From Pedosphaera sp. (GTDB taxonomy: Bacteria > Verrucomicrobiota > Verrucomicrobiia > Limisphaerales > UBA9464), in the NCBI GenBank assembly GCA_009695405.1, contig SIAZ01000108.1, forward strand, positions 1-11,538: 11,538 nucleotides of DNA, read 5' to 3'. Position 1 is the first letter of the stretch. Each line of letters starts with the position of its first letter. Position numbers and translations under genes: made by a program. The notes beneath the pieces are model-generated. The model was not told the origin of the DNA. It made no database searches and worked only from the letters and a program-made list of their open reading frames with translations. Positions 1 through 7,932 of this stretch are shown piece by piece.

Positions 1-159
1 TTACCGCTCGATAACCAGTTGCGAACGACCTCGCATTTGAACGATTTATCGAACTTCCGGCGCGTTTTTGTAGGGGAGTCTTTGATGATGGATTCCATGG
101 TACAGGATTCCTCTTACTCTCCGTCCGAGAAATCGAAGCAACCTCAGAAAGCTGCTTAA
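1..159 (+). CDS. C-terminal fragment of an unidentified protein entering from the left edge
   Basis: Frame 1 is open from the first base to a TAA at 157-159, giving 52 residues with no start inside the window; both other plus-strand frames hit stops within the first 40 bases. The tail is hydrophilic and rich in Ser, Lys and Gln (ending SEKSKQPQKAA), typical of a disordered C-terminus. I do not recognise the family. The same frame resumes after the TAA and stays open to a TAG at 268-270, encoding a basic stretch with a CKRC (CxxC) motif, so the TAA may be a nonsense mutation in a longer gene. Real coding status is uncertain because only a short segment is visible. Confidence 0.35.
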   Translation, partial: LPLDNQLRTTSHLNDLSNFRRVFVGESLMMDSMVQDSSYSPSEKSKQPQKAA

Positions 160-667
160 CCGAAAAAAGAGTGCAAACGGTGCAAGGGATACTTGCCCAG
201 TCGGCACCGCTCACTGAAGTCGTTTTTAAGTAATTCATGTCCGGCACCCTTTTTAAGGATTCTAAAGTAGGATCTTCAAATTGATGAAAGATCGTTGAAA
301 GGTCACCTCAAAAGTGAGCCATTCAGGGGCCCATTTTTCTAAGAAAAGATGTAATTACTTAGGTAATCAGTGCGAAGTTTTTTGTAAAAGAACGGACGTG
401 TCCTTCTGAACTTAATTTACAATGGATCGGATCGGTTGGGTGCATGACAAACAACAGGATCATACAAGAGCGAGAACTCAAAGACTCGAATATCGATCCC
501 CATTCTCATTCACTCGGTTCCATGATTTAGTGTAGCTTTGGCGCGAAATTCTCTCAAATCTGATTCCATTTTCTTGGCCAAAGAGGGGATGGGCGCCACT
601 CGCCCATGGTTTATTTATCACGAATTTTGGCACTCTCCGGAGAACCTAATCCTGAGATAGGCCCCCC
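160..667. other. Gene-poor stretch, about 500 bp
   Basis: No convincing coding region lies here. Visible items are the frame-1 continuation with a CxxC motif (163-270), inverted arms CGGTGC (178-183) and GCACCG near 203-208 that could form a hairpin, a perfect 7-bp hairpin at 589-607 and a 10-bp palindrome TCTCCGGAGA at 634-643. The frame from the ATG at 606 overlaps the nuclease relic in another frame and shows no family resemblance. The stretch is best read as eroding intergenic DNA. Confidence 0.5.
589..607. repeat. Perfect 7-bp inverted repeat (hairpin)
   Basis: ATGGGCG (589-595) and CGCCCAT (601-607) are exact reverse complements around a 5-base loop. The run after it, GGTTTATTT, is only loosely T-rich, so a terminator is possible but weak. 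It lies about 60 bp upstream of the first recognisable codons of the nuclease relic. Confidence 0.4.
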
Positions 668-1528
668 ATTCAATTCGACGGTGCTTGGAAATCCACTTTG
701 GAAGAATTCTTCGAACTTTTTATGGACCTCTGCTTTCCCTCTATCGCCAACATTATCGATTGGGCAAAGCCATTTGAGTGGCTCGATACAGAATTTCAAA
801 AAATCACTCACAACGCCGACCAAGGCCTTAATCGTGTCGATAAATTAGTCAAAGTATCCCTCAAAGATCAGAGTCAGAGCGGCATTTTGCTTCACATCGA
901 AATTCAGTGCCAAAAAGAAGTTAACTTCGAAAAACGCATCTACCTTTACAACTGCCGTATTTATGGGCGCTACGAGGAAACCCTCTTCGGTCTCGTCGTC
1001 TACGGCGACCCCGATCCCGATTGGCAACCCTCCGAGTACAAAAAATCTCTCCTCAAAAAAACAAAAGTATCTTTGAATTTGACACAGTAAAACTTTCCAA
1101 ACTAGGCCGCCGTCTCACCATCGTACTCAACAAAGGGAACCCTGTGGCTTCCTTGTTCAACGCGGAATGCCTGTCGGAAAAGACAGCAAAATCCTCTGCT
1201 TAATTGACTGGTTGATGACCTTACCTGAAGATCTGACAAAACAACTCAACACCGAATCCAAGCCCAACAAAAAACAAATGCCATGATTCTCATCAGCAGT
1301 TTCGAACTCGCCGTCCTTGAACGAGGCATTGAGAAAGGAAACCGTAAAAAAGCTCAAGAAGACGTCTTAGATGTTCTAGAAACTCGATTTGGAGAGGTGT
1401 CTGAACTAGTGCGTGAGCAGGTGCAGTCTCTTACCGACGCGATCGAATTGAAGCGACTCCACCGTCGAGCAATCCTTGTGACCGATATCCATTCCTTTAG
1501 CGCGGAACTTGTCGTGCCTGTAAATTGA
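668..1528 (+). pseudogene. Decayed Rpn/DUF4351-type PD-(D/E)XK nuclease-family gene
   Basis: Pieces of one protein are spread over three frames in the correct order. Frame 2 (668 to about 1060) carries the N-terminal hallmarks: FDGAWKSTLEEFFE, IDWAKPFEWLDTEFQK, a VDKLVKV segment and the core strand LLHIEIQ followed by the RIYLYN..I..RY region. Frame 1 continues with FEFDTVKL and a GNPVAS segment. Frame 3 (about 1150-1283) carries RGMPVGKDSK and IDWLMTLPEDL. Frame 2 returns at 1283-1528 with the usual tail: ERGIEKG, VLETRFG and LKRLHRRAILV. Known relatives are cytosolic proteins related to recombination-promoting nucleases and often occur as mobile or multicopy genes. The first shift lies near an A7 run at 1055-1061. 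About 20 residues between GNPVAS and the RGM segment also appear missing compared with relatives as I remember them. No ATG begins the homology; TTG at 698 is the first conventional start and lies inside it. I infer a dead gene. Confidence 0.8.
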
Positions 1529-1792
1529 CTCTTCAGTTAGAGGGCGCGTTCGCACACTGAGGCTGTAATTCACTTAACCCATTGTCAATTTCAGGCTGGG
1601 AGCTTCCTGAGTAGTTACAAAAAGGTAAATCTGCGAAGAGCCCACTTCATCGAAATCGCCGCAGGTCTTGCGAAATTCACACTCGAAGGCCTAACCCTTA
1701 GCAGGCCAAAAATGGGGTGCATTTTAACCCATTGAACCTACTTTCAAAAAAGATTTTGCTCATTGTCTCAAATCATGTACCTAGCATTTCCG
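1529..1792. other. Intergenic region upstream of the DUF1080 gene
   Basis: No gene is seen in these 264 bp. An 11-mer, TTAACCCATTG, occurs twice 150 bp apart (1574-1584 and 1724-1734), the second copy about 60 bp before the next start codon. AATGGG (1711-1716) and CCCATT (1728-1733) form a small inverted repeat that includes the second copy, and GGCCT/AGGCC arms lie at about 1689-1708. These could be regulator sites for the downstream pair, but nothing identifies a binding protein. I see no clear sigma-70 promoter. Confidence 0.3.
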
Positions 1793-3226
1793 ATGAGAAA
1801 ACTACCTCGCCGCCAACTTTCCCTGTTTGCTTGCTTGGGGTTCTTGGTAACCGCTCTCGCCGCAGAAATCAATCCGCCAAAGCCGAAATGGAAGCCCTTA
1901 TTTAACGGACGGGATTTGTCGAATTGGGACACGTTTCTGGCGACCTCCAGCGGTTCCGCTCCACTCGTGGCAAACTTGAATCCCTTAGGGGTCTTTAGCG
2001 TCACCAACCTGATGGGCGAAACTGTGATTCACGTTTCTGGCGAACGATACGGAGCTATCACCACACGGGAACAGTTCACAAACTTCCATTTCCGCGTGCA
2101 GTTTAAGTGGGGAGCAGCCCGTTGGGGAGGTCGGACGACGGTTGGGCGCGACTCAGGTATTCTCTACTGCGGTATTGGTCAACCCAATCCACGCACGGGC
2201 TGGCTCACCTCAATCGAAAACAACATAATGGAAAAAGGCGTCGGCCAATGGTGGAGCGTCAACGGCTCGATCATTGACTGCGAGGGAGACTGGGTCACTT
2301 CCGAAAACGAGCTTTACGTTCCTTACAAACGAGAGGGCAAAGGAGAGAAGAATATCGTCTGGCGAAAGGGAGGTCCACGCCTCACAGCCACCGGTGCAAA
2401 CGGGATCACTCCGCCCTTCGATGTCGAACAAGTCTTTGGCAATTGGAATACGGTAGAAGTTGTCTTTTGGGGTGGTAATTGCCTCCACATCCTTGATGGC
2501 CGCGTCAACCTTGTTACCTTCAACCCTCGCTACAAAGAGGGCAACCAATGGCACCCATTCACTCAGGGCAAGATTCAGCTCCAATCGGAGGAGGCAGAAG
2601 TATTCTATCGTCAGGTTGAAGCACGCCGCCTGACCGAACTACCGCCTGAGTATTTCGACTCTATCGTCTCACCCGCCGGCGATGATACCGGCTTTATTCC
2701 GCTCTTAACCGGCACTGCTTTGAAGGATTGGAAGCAATGCGGTCCCGGCAAGTTTACGGTAACGGACGGAGTTGCCACCGGCGAAGGTGGCATGGGCTTG
2801 TGGTGGTATTCAGGCAAAACATTTACCAACTTTGTTTTGCGTGGTGAATTCTTGCAGGAGCAGGCCACTGCCGATTCCGGACTTTTCCTGCGCTTCCCAG
2901 ATCCGGGTAATGATCCATGGGATGCGGTTAAAAACGGGCAGGAGATAGAGATTGGTGATCCGAATCCGAAGAACCCAACTTGGCGTACAGGTTCAATTTA
3001 TCCCTTTTGCGCATCAATTACTGCTAATACAAAACCGCTAGGGCAATGGAACACTTACGAGATTGTTTGTCGTGGCCATGACTATTCAGTCCGAATCAAT
3101 GACCAAGTGGTGGCCGCCTGGACAGACCTCACCCAACGCACCTTAAGAGGCTTTGTCGGCCTACAAAATTACAACGATAACAAGACTGTCCGACATCGAA
3201 ACCTGCGCCTAAAGGAAATGTTGTGA
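1793..3226 (+). CDS. Secreted protein with two DUF1080 (3-keto-disaccharide hydrolase-type) domains
   Basis: The 477-residue product starts with a classical signal peptide (MRK, then RRQLSLFACLGFLVTALA, cleaved near ALA-AE), so it should act outside the cytoplasm. Domain 1 spans about residues 34-280, starting with KPLFNGRDLSNW and containing RDSGILYCGI and ENNIMEKGVGQWW. Domain 2 spans about 300-475, with FIPLLTGTALKDW, ADSGLFLRF, EIEIGDP and a closing GFVGLQNY. These are the hallmarks of DUF1080 (Pfam PF06439), a concanavalin-like fold tied to hydrolysis of 3-keto-glycosides in bacterial sugar breakdown. Substrate is not readable from sequence. I chose ATG 1793 because the signal peptide begins there; in-frame ATG 1775 and TTG 1763 are alternatives, and none has a good ribosome binding site. 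The stop codon overlaps the start of the cytochrome-domain gene, indicating translational coupling. Confidence 0.85.
   Translation: MRKLPRRQLSLFACLGFLVTALAAEINPPKPKWKPLFNGRDLSNWDTFLATSSGSAPLVANLNPLGVFSVTNLMGETVIHVSGERYGAITTREQFTNFHFRVQFKWGAARWGGRTTVGRDSGILYCGIGQPNPRTGWLTSIENNIMEKGVGQWWSVNGSIIDCEGDWVTSENELYVPYKREGKGEKNIVWRKGGPRLTATGANGITPPFDVEQVFGNWNTVEVVFWGGNCLHILDGRVNLVTFNPRYKEGNQWHPFTQGKIQLQSEEAEVFYRQVEARRLTELPPEYFDSIVSPAGDDTGFIPLLTGTALKDWKQCGPGKFTVTDGVATGEGGMGLWWYSGKTFTNFVLRGEFLQEQATADSGLFLRFPDPGNDPWDAVKNGQEIEIGDPNPKNPTWRTGSIYPFCASITANTKPLGQWNTYEIVCRGHDYSVRINDQVVAAWTDLTQRTLRGFVGLQNYNDNKTVRHRNLRLKEML
3211..3216 (+). promoter_or_regulatory. Ribosome binding site for the cytochrome-domain gene
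   Basis: AAAGGA sits inside the last codons of the DUF1080 gene, six bases before a GTG at 3223. That GTG overlaps the upstream TGA stop as GTGA. The good spacing supports the GTG start and coupled translation. Confidence 0.6.
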
Positions 3227-6200
3227 TAGGCGATCTGTGCCTTCGAATTTTATCAGTCGCCCTTGCCGCAAACTGTCTTTCGCTCCTAGGGAGATCAACC
3301 GATCGCGCCGGATCTCCCCTGCCCCAACCGATCGCCAATTGGCGTATTGAACTCATTGCCGAAGCACCCCGCATCCAGCATCCGACCGTTGCCGCCTGCG
3401 CTCCCGATGGTCGAGTTTTTGTGGCCGAAGATCCCATGGATATTAGGCTAGCAAAAGCGGATGCTGCAGGAGGTCGTATCCTCTGTTTTTATCCTGATGG
3501 CCACTTCACTGTCTTCGCAGACAAACTCTATGCGGTATTCGGCCTTCAATACCTCGATGGCAAAGTTTACGTCCTCCATAATCCCAAGTTAAGCGTCTTC
3601 GACGACACCAACGGCATCGCCTCAAACCGCCGAGAACTCATCGAACAAACATTACCCGAACCTTCTGCACTCAATTGGAACGATCATGTCCCTGCGAATT
3701 TCCACCTCGCTATGGATGGCTTTTTTTATGTAGCCAGCGGTGACAAAGGATTACACGGCGCGCAAGGCACCGATGGGTCACGGGCCGATCTGTTTTCCGG
3801 CGGCATCTTTCGTATCCGACCCGATGGCTCGCAATTAGAAATCGTCTCCCACGGCGTGCGTAATATTCTGGACGTCGCACTGAACGCTGAAGACGAGCGA
3901 TTCACCTACGACAACACCGACGAACACGACTGGATGGGACGTTTCACTCATATGGTCGATGCGGGCTTCTACGGCTATCCGCACGACTTTATTCCACAAC
4001 GACCCTACACGCTCTGGATGATGGATGATTACGGTGCAGGCGCAGCTTGTGGCATTTCCGCCTACACTGAAGATGCCCTTCCGCCCGAATTTCAGGATAA
4101 CATTTTTCTATCTGATTTTGGCAAACGCCAGATTCTGCGTGTCCGGATTGAACGTAGTGGTTCCAGTTTTCGCACCCTTTCCAAGGAGGACATCTTTCCA
4201 AATCCACCCGCCGACTTCCGACCGGTCGGCATCACTCCTGGATCTGATGGTAAAAGCCTCTACATCTGCGATTGGCAACATCGAGATGAAAAGGCCGACG
4301 TCAGTGTGGGGCGCCTACTTAAACTAACTTGGACCGGTCCAGATGCCAGCACACCCAAGCCCTCTTGGTACATGCCCGCCGCAACCGGGAGAAAATTCAA
4401 CGCTACCGACAGTGAATTAGGCCGAGGTCTCTCCCATCCCTCACGCGAGGTCAGACTCACCGCCCAACGCCGACTCACCGAACGCCGAGCCACGAAGGAA
4501 GTCACCGAGATCCTTCGGAACCCCTCAGCCTCCGCTCTCGCCCGCAGTCACGCTCTTTGGTCCATCGACGCTATCGAAGGCGATCGCTCAGGCTCAGCAG
4601 AAATTATCGCCGCCGCCGCCGATCAAAGCCCTATCGTTCGTCGACAAAGTCTCCGTCAACTGGGGACTCGACGCGTCACCAATGCGGCACTCGCTATCAT
4701 TGACCGACTCGGAGATTCCGATACCTCGGTTCGCTTCCAAGCTGCCACCGCGCTGGGCCGTCTAGGTGACCCAAAAAACGTTTCAGCAGTGCGCAGTGCA
4801 TTGGGTGGGACCGACTTATTTCTACGGTACGCTCTTTTTACAGCACTAAACCGTATTGGAACCAATGCCCCGAAGGCCTGGCCTGAAATCGTACGGGGAT
4901 TGGAGAGTTCGAATTCTCGCGTTCGTGAAGACACCTATTTTGCCCTCCGTGACACCTACGATAGAACCTTGCTCGCAGCACTGATTGCTTTGTTTCTAGA
5001 CCCAAATAAGCCTTCAACCGCCCGCCAAAGTGCACTGGAGTTAATTGCTGCCCTACATCATCAGAAGCCCGCGTGGAAAGGCCAATGGTGGGCTTATCAT
5101 CCGGCGCTCCAGCAACCCCCAGCGAAGACAGAAGTTTGGTCAGGTACTGACCTTATTTTGGCCACGCTTCGTGCTGGCTTACACGAAAGTGATATCAGGC
5201 TCCGCCGCGATTGTATTAATGGATTAGCCACTGCACGCGATACAAACTCAGCACTTTCGCTTCTGGAAATTTTTCCACGCGAAACCGATGCCACCAACCG
5301 AGCAACTCTTCTTCGGGCCTTAGGCAAAATGAAAATCCCTGACACTCTCGGATTGATCACCAATGAACTGGGCCAGCCAAGTCATTCTGAAACAACGAGT
5401 GCGGCCATTACCGCTGCAGGAGAGTTGAGCAACCCAGAAGCGGTTCCCCCATTGACACGATTTCTCCAATCGCCCAACGCTCAGGCTCCCCCTCTAGCTC
5501 AAGCCATTGTCGCACTAGGAAAGCTTCAGGCTATCTCCTCAATTAGCTCCATCGAACCACTCACCCGCCACGCCTTTGCTTCGGTTCGAGTCGAGGCCTT
5601 TACTGCGCTGGCTCAGTTGCAAGGTGAGGCGTCTTTGCCCTCGCTTGAAATTGGTCTCAAGGATTCCTCGCCAGAAATCCGCCGGGCTGTGGTGACGACT
5701 CTAGGAAATTTCAAATCCTCTCGGACTGTTCCTCTGCTTCTTCAGGCTTATTTGGATCCAGTCTTACGTACTGAGGCTTTCGCAGCACTCACCCGCTCCG
5801 GCGACCAAAGGGCTATTGGGGTCTTCCTTGATGGAATTGGCTCCAAAAACCCTCTAGAACGTAATGCTGCCCACCTCGCCATCGGAGAGATGCGCGGCAA
5901 AGTCCTAAAAGCTATTGAAGCAAAAGTTTTTACTCTTTCCTCTCAAGCATTGACCGAACTCCGCCACATTTACGCTGGAAACACATTGGCCGAAAGTGGA
6001 CCCATTTTTGCAAAAGAGTTTAAACAACCTACCCTCGATCAGTACTTAGCCGCTGCAGTTAAACTCCCAGGCAACCGGGTTCGGGGTAAAGAACTCTTCG
6101 CCGAGACAGCCGGATTAAACTGCATTGCCTGCCATCGCCTCGACGGTCAAGGCGGCGATCTCGGTCCAAATCTTTCCGGTATTGGTTCGCAATTCGACCG

Positions 6201-6516
6201 TCGCACTTTGGCTGAATCTATTCTTTATCCAAGCAAAGCCGTCCGCGAAGGCTACCAACAAATCGTGGTTGAAATGAAGGATGAGGAACAATTTATCGGC
6301 CTCGTCCGAGGTGAAACCGCCGAAGTACTTACCTTACGCGATAGTTCCGGACGCGAACACAAACTGCTACGCACCTCCATCAAATCTCGGCACAACAGTG
6401 AATTTTCATTGATGCCAGAAGGACTGCAAGCCGCCCTGACGATCGACGAGTTTTCCGACCTTATCGCCTATCTCGCCTCGCTCTTGGCTAATTCTCCCAC
6501 AACCCTAACAGAGTAA
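3223..6516 (+). CDS. Secreted beta-propeller / HEAT-repeat / cytochrome c protein (PVC-type heme-binding)
   Basis: This 1097-residue protein has three parts. After a hydrophobic export signal (about residues 5-23) comes a propeller of the glucose/sorbosone-dehydrogenase kind (about 45-375), with HPTVAACAPDGRVFVAED, a GDKGLHG segment and DNTDEHDW at 230-237. The middle (about 395-900) is a long run of HEAT-like helical repeats, for example around 496-520 and 812-840. The end (about 945-1090) is a single-heme cytochrome c domain: CIACH at 967-971 binds heme covalently, GPNLSGIG follows, and Met1064 in SLMPEG is the likely distal ligand. This matches the domains known as TIGR02604 and TIGR02603, abundant in Planctomycetes and Verrucomicrobia. 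Likely role: oxidation of an exported or surface-bound sugar substrate with electron transfer to heme. The reaction is inferred, not shown. It overlaps the DUF1080 gene by 4 bp and probably works with it. Confidence 0.88.
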   Translation: MIGDLCLRILSVALAANCLSLLGRSTDRAGSPLPQPIANWRIELIAEAPRIQHPTVAACAPDGRVFVAEDPMDIRLAKADAAGGRILCFYPDGHFTVFADKLYAVFGLQYLDGKVYVLHNPKLSVFDDTNGIASNRRELIEQTLPEPSALNWNDHVPANFHLAMDGFFYVASGDKGLHGAQGTDGSRADLFSGGIFRIRPDGSQLEIVSHGVRNILDVALNAEDERFTYDNTDEHDWMGRFTHMVDAGFYGYPHDFIPQRPYTLWMMDDYGAGAACGISAYTEDALPPEFQDNIFLSDFGKRQILRVRIERSGSSFRTLSKEDIFPNPPADFRPVGITPGSDGKSLYICDWQHRDEKADVSVGRLLKLTWTGPDASTPKPSWYMPAATGRKFNATDSELGRGLSHPSREVRLTAQRRLTERRATKEVTEILRNPSASALARSHALWSIDAIEGDRSGSAEIIAAAADQSPIVRRQSLRQLGTRRVTNAALAIIDRLGDSDTSVRFQAATALGRLGDPKNVSAVRSALGGTDLFLRYALFTALNRIGTNAPKAWPEIVRGLESSNSRVREDTYFALRDTYDRTLLAALIALFLDPNKPSTARQSALELIAALHHQKPAWKGQWWAYHPALQQPPAKTEVWSGTDLILATLRAGLHESDIRLRRDCINGLATARDTNSALSLLEIFPRETDATNRATLLRALGKMKIPDTLGLITNELGQPSHSETTSAAITAAGELSNPEAVPPLTRFLQSPNAQAPPLAQAIVALGKLQAISSISSIEPLTRHAFASVRVEAFTALAQLQGEASLPSLEIGLKDSSPEIRRAVVTTLGNFKSSRTVPLLLQAYLDPVLRTEAFAALTRSGDQRAIGVFLDGIGSKNPLERNAAHLAIGEMRGKVLKAIEAKVFTLSSQALTELRHIYAGNTLAESGPIFAKEFKQPTLDQYLAAAVKLPGNRVRGKELFAETAGLNCIACHRLDGQGGDLGPNLSGIGSQFDRRTLAESILYPSKAVREGYQQIVVEMKDEEQFIGLVRGETAEVLTLRDSSGREHKLLRTSIKSRHNSEFSLMPEGLQAALTIDEFSDLIAYLASLLANSPTTLTE

Positions 6517-6549
6517 TTTGATCGTCAATCTAACGCTAAAGGTTCGAGC

Positions 6550-7932
6550 TTGGATTACTCGCTCTTAGAAACAGGCTTGAATCGACATCCCTCCCCCATT
6601 GAGTTAACAAAACCGTCTATGCGCGAGTCCAAGGCCACCTTTATAAAACAAAGTGCTTGGATGGTAGCGGCCAGTCTGGCGAGCGGAGTCGGGATGATGC
6701 TCGTCCATGTGGTGGTAGGCCGTAAGCCTGAAATTTACGCCCAATTCAAATCTCTCCTGAGTATTTTTTACATAGTTGGGGCGGCTCAAGGGGGGTTATT
6801 GATTCTTTTTGCTCGCCAAGCAGCTTCCGCTCTGACACCGGAAAATCAGGCGCAGGTGATCGCAGCAACTTGGCGCACCTCTTTGTGGATTGGTGGCGTC
6901 ATGCTTTTTGCCGGCCTCGGACTGATCGGTGTAGGCTCAACTTTAGCCAATCAACTGAAGCTACCCTCCACTGCGGCGTTGTGGGCGACTTGGGGACTGA
7001 CTCTCGCGACACTTTTCTTCTCTCTCCTTCGCGGCTTGCAGCAAGGCTGCCAGAACTTCACCGGGCTTGGTCTGCTATCCATGGTTGATGGATTCGGACG
7101 ATTAGCAGGCGTGATGATCTGCGTCCTCTGGTTGGGCGGGGGCGCAGCAAGCGCCATCAGCGGCGCTCTCATCGGAAATATAGCCGCCATTTCCATCGGC
7201 CTTTGGACCCTACGAAAGTGGCTCTTCCAAACCTCCATCTCCCCCGTCTTGGGTGCTGTGCCAAAGGGCTTTTATTCCCTGTTTTTTTCAATGATAGCCC
7301 TTCAGGTACTAGGACAATTCGATACTATTTTTCTTCAATTAGTGATACCCTCTAGCTGGGTTGCCGAATCAGGCGCACGGTATTCGACTGGATCCCAAAT
7401 CGGCTTTGCCCTGACCCAATTCACGGTGCCAGTAGCATTAGTCATGTTCCCCAAAGTCGTTCGTGGCGTGGCAAAAAATCAAGTCACTGATGCCCTCCAA
7501 ATGACCTTGCTCAGCACCCTCGGGCTAGGGTGCCTTGCCGCACTGGCTTGTTCAGTGGTGCCTTGGTTACCTGTGCAAATTCTGTTTAGCAAAATCCCAA
7601 CCGAACTCTCCGCGCCACTCGTCCCGTGGTTTGCTTGGTCAATGCTTTTTTATACTCTCGCTAATGTCCTCCTGAGTGATCGACTGGCTCGCGCTGACTT
7701 TCGATTTTTACCTTGGATCATGGCACTAGCACTGGGTTACGTCGCCACTTTGCTTGCTCTCAAAGATCATCTGCTCTCTGGCTCTCCCCAATCTGCCTTT
7801 TTCCTCTTGGTCCGAATCCTCGGTGGAGCCAATTTTATCCTTCTCGCCATAGCGATTTTTTTTAGCCTTCTTGGCAGGATTGATCCCAAAACTCTAGCAC
7901 CCGCTTCAACCGTTCCACTGGAAGACCAATAA
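6550..7932 (+). CDS. Oligosaccharide flippase-like membrane protein (MOP superfamily)
   Basis: The product has about 12 hydrophobic membrane segments (roughly residues 36-56, 70-91, 112-133, 144-166, 174-196, 200-221, 244-265, 285-306, 317-338, 357-377, 388-405 and 416-440). The opening ATFIKQSAWMVAAS and repeated bundles of small residues resemble Wzx/polysaccharide-biosynthesis exporters, which flip lipid-linked glycans across the inner membrane. Length (460 residues) is normal for the family. I chose TTG 6550 because AAAGG at 6538-6542 lies seven bases upstream. ATG 6619, which would give 437 residues, has no such site but starts closer to the first membrane segment, so the start is open. 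No terminator separates it from the cytochrome-domain gene 33 bp upstream, so they may share a transcript. Its last 71 bp overlap the convergent maf gene. Substrate is unknown. Confidence 0.75.
   Translation: MDYSLLETGLNRHPSPIELTKPSMRESKATFIKQSAWMVAASLASGVGMMLVHVVVGRKPEIYAQFKSLLSIFYIVGAAQGGLLILFARQAASALTPENQAQVIAATWRTSLWIGGVMLFAGLGLIGVGSTLANQLKLPSTAALWATWGLTLATLFFSLLRGLQQGCQNFTGLGLLSMVDGFGRLAGVMICVLWLGGGAASAISGALIGNIAAISIGLWTLRKWLFQTSISPVLGAVPKGFYSLFFSMIALQVLGQFDTIFLQLVIPSSWVAESGARYSTGSQIGFALTQFTVPVALVMFPKVVRGVAKNQVTDALQMTLLSTLGLGCLAALACSVVPWLPVQILFSKIPTELSAPLVPWFAWSMLFYTLANVLLSDRLARADFRFLPWIMALALGYVATLLALKDHLLSGSPQSAFFLLVRILGGANFILLAIAIFFSLLGRIDPKTLAPASTVPLEDQ

Noticed and set aside
606..848. 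80-codon plus-strand frame from the ATG at 606
   Set aside because: It lies in another frame over the nuclease relic, whose frame shows clear family motifs; the ATG sits in a hairpin arm and no domain is visible.
1689..1708. GGCCT/AGGCC hairpin as a terminator
   Set aside because: The 5-bp stem has a 10-base loop and is followed by A-rich, not T-rich, sequence.
3223..3292. Lipoprotein signal at Cys18 of the cytochrome-domain protein
   Set aside because: The residue before Cys is Asn, which does not fit the lipobox pattern; an ordinary export signal is more likely.
4025..4327. 100-codon plus-strand frame inside the cytochrome-domain gene
   Set aside because: It is a shadow of a strongly supported coding frame and has no motif of its own.
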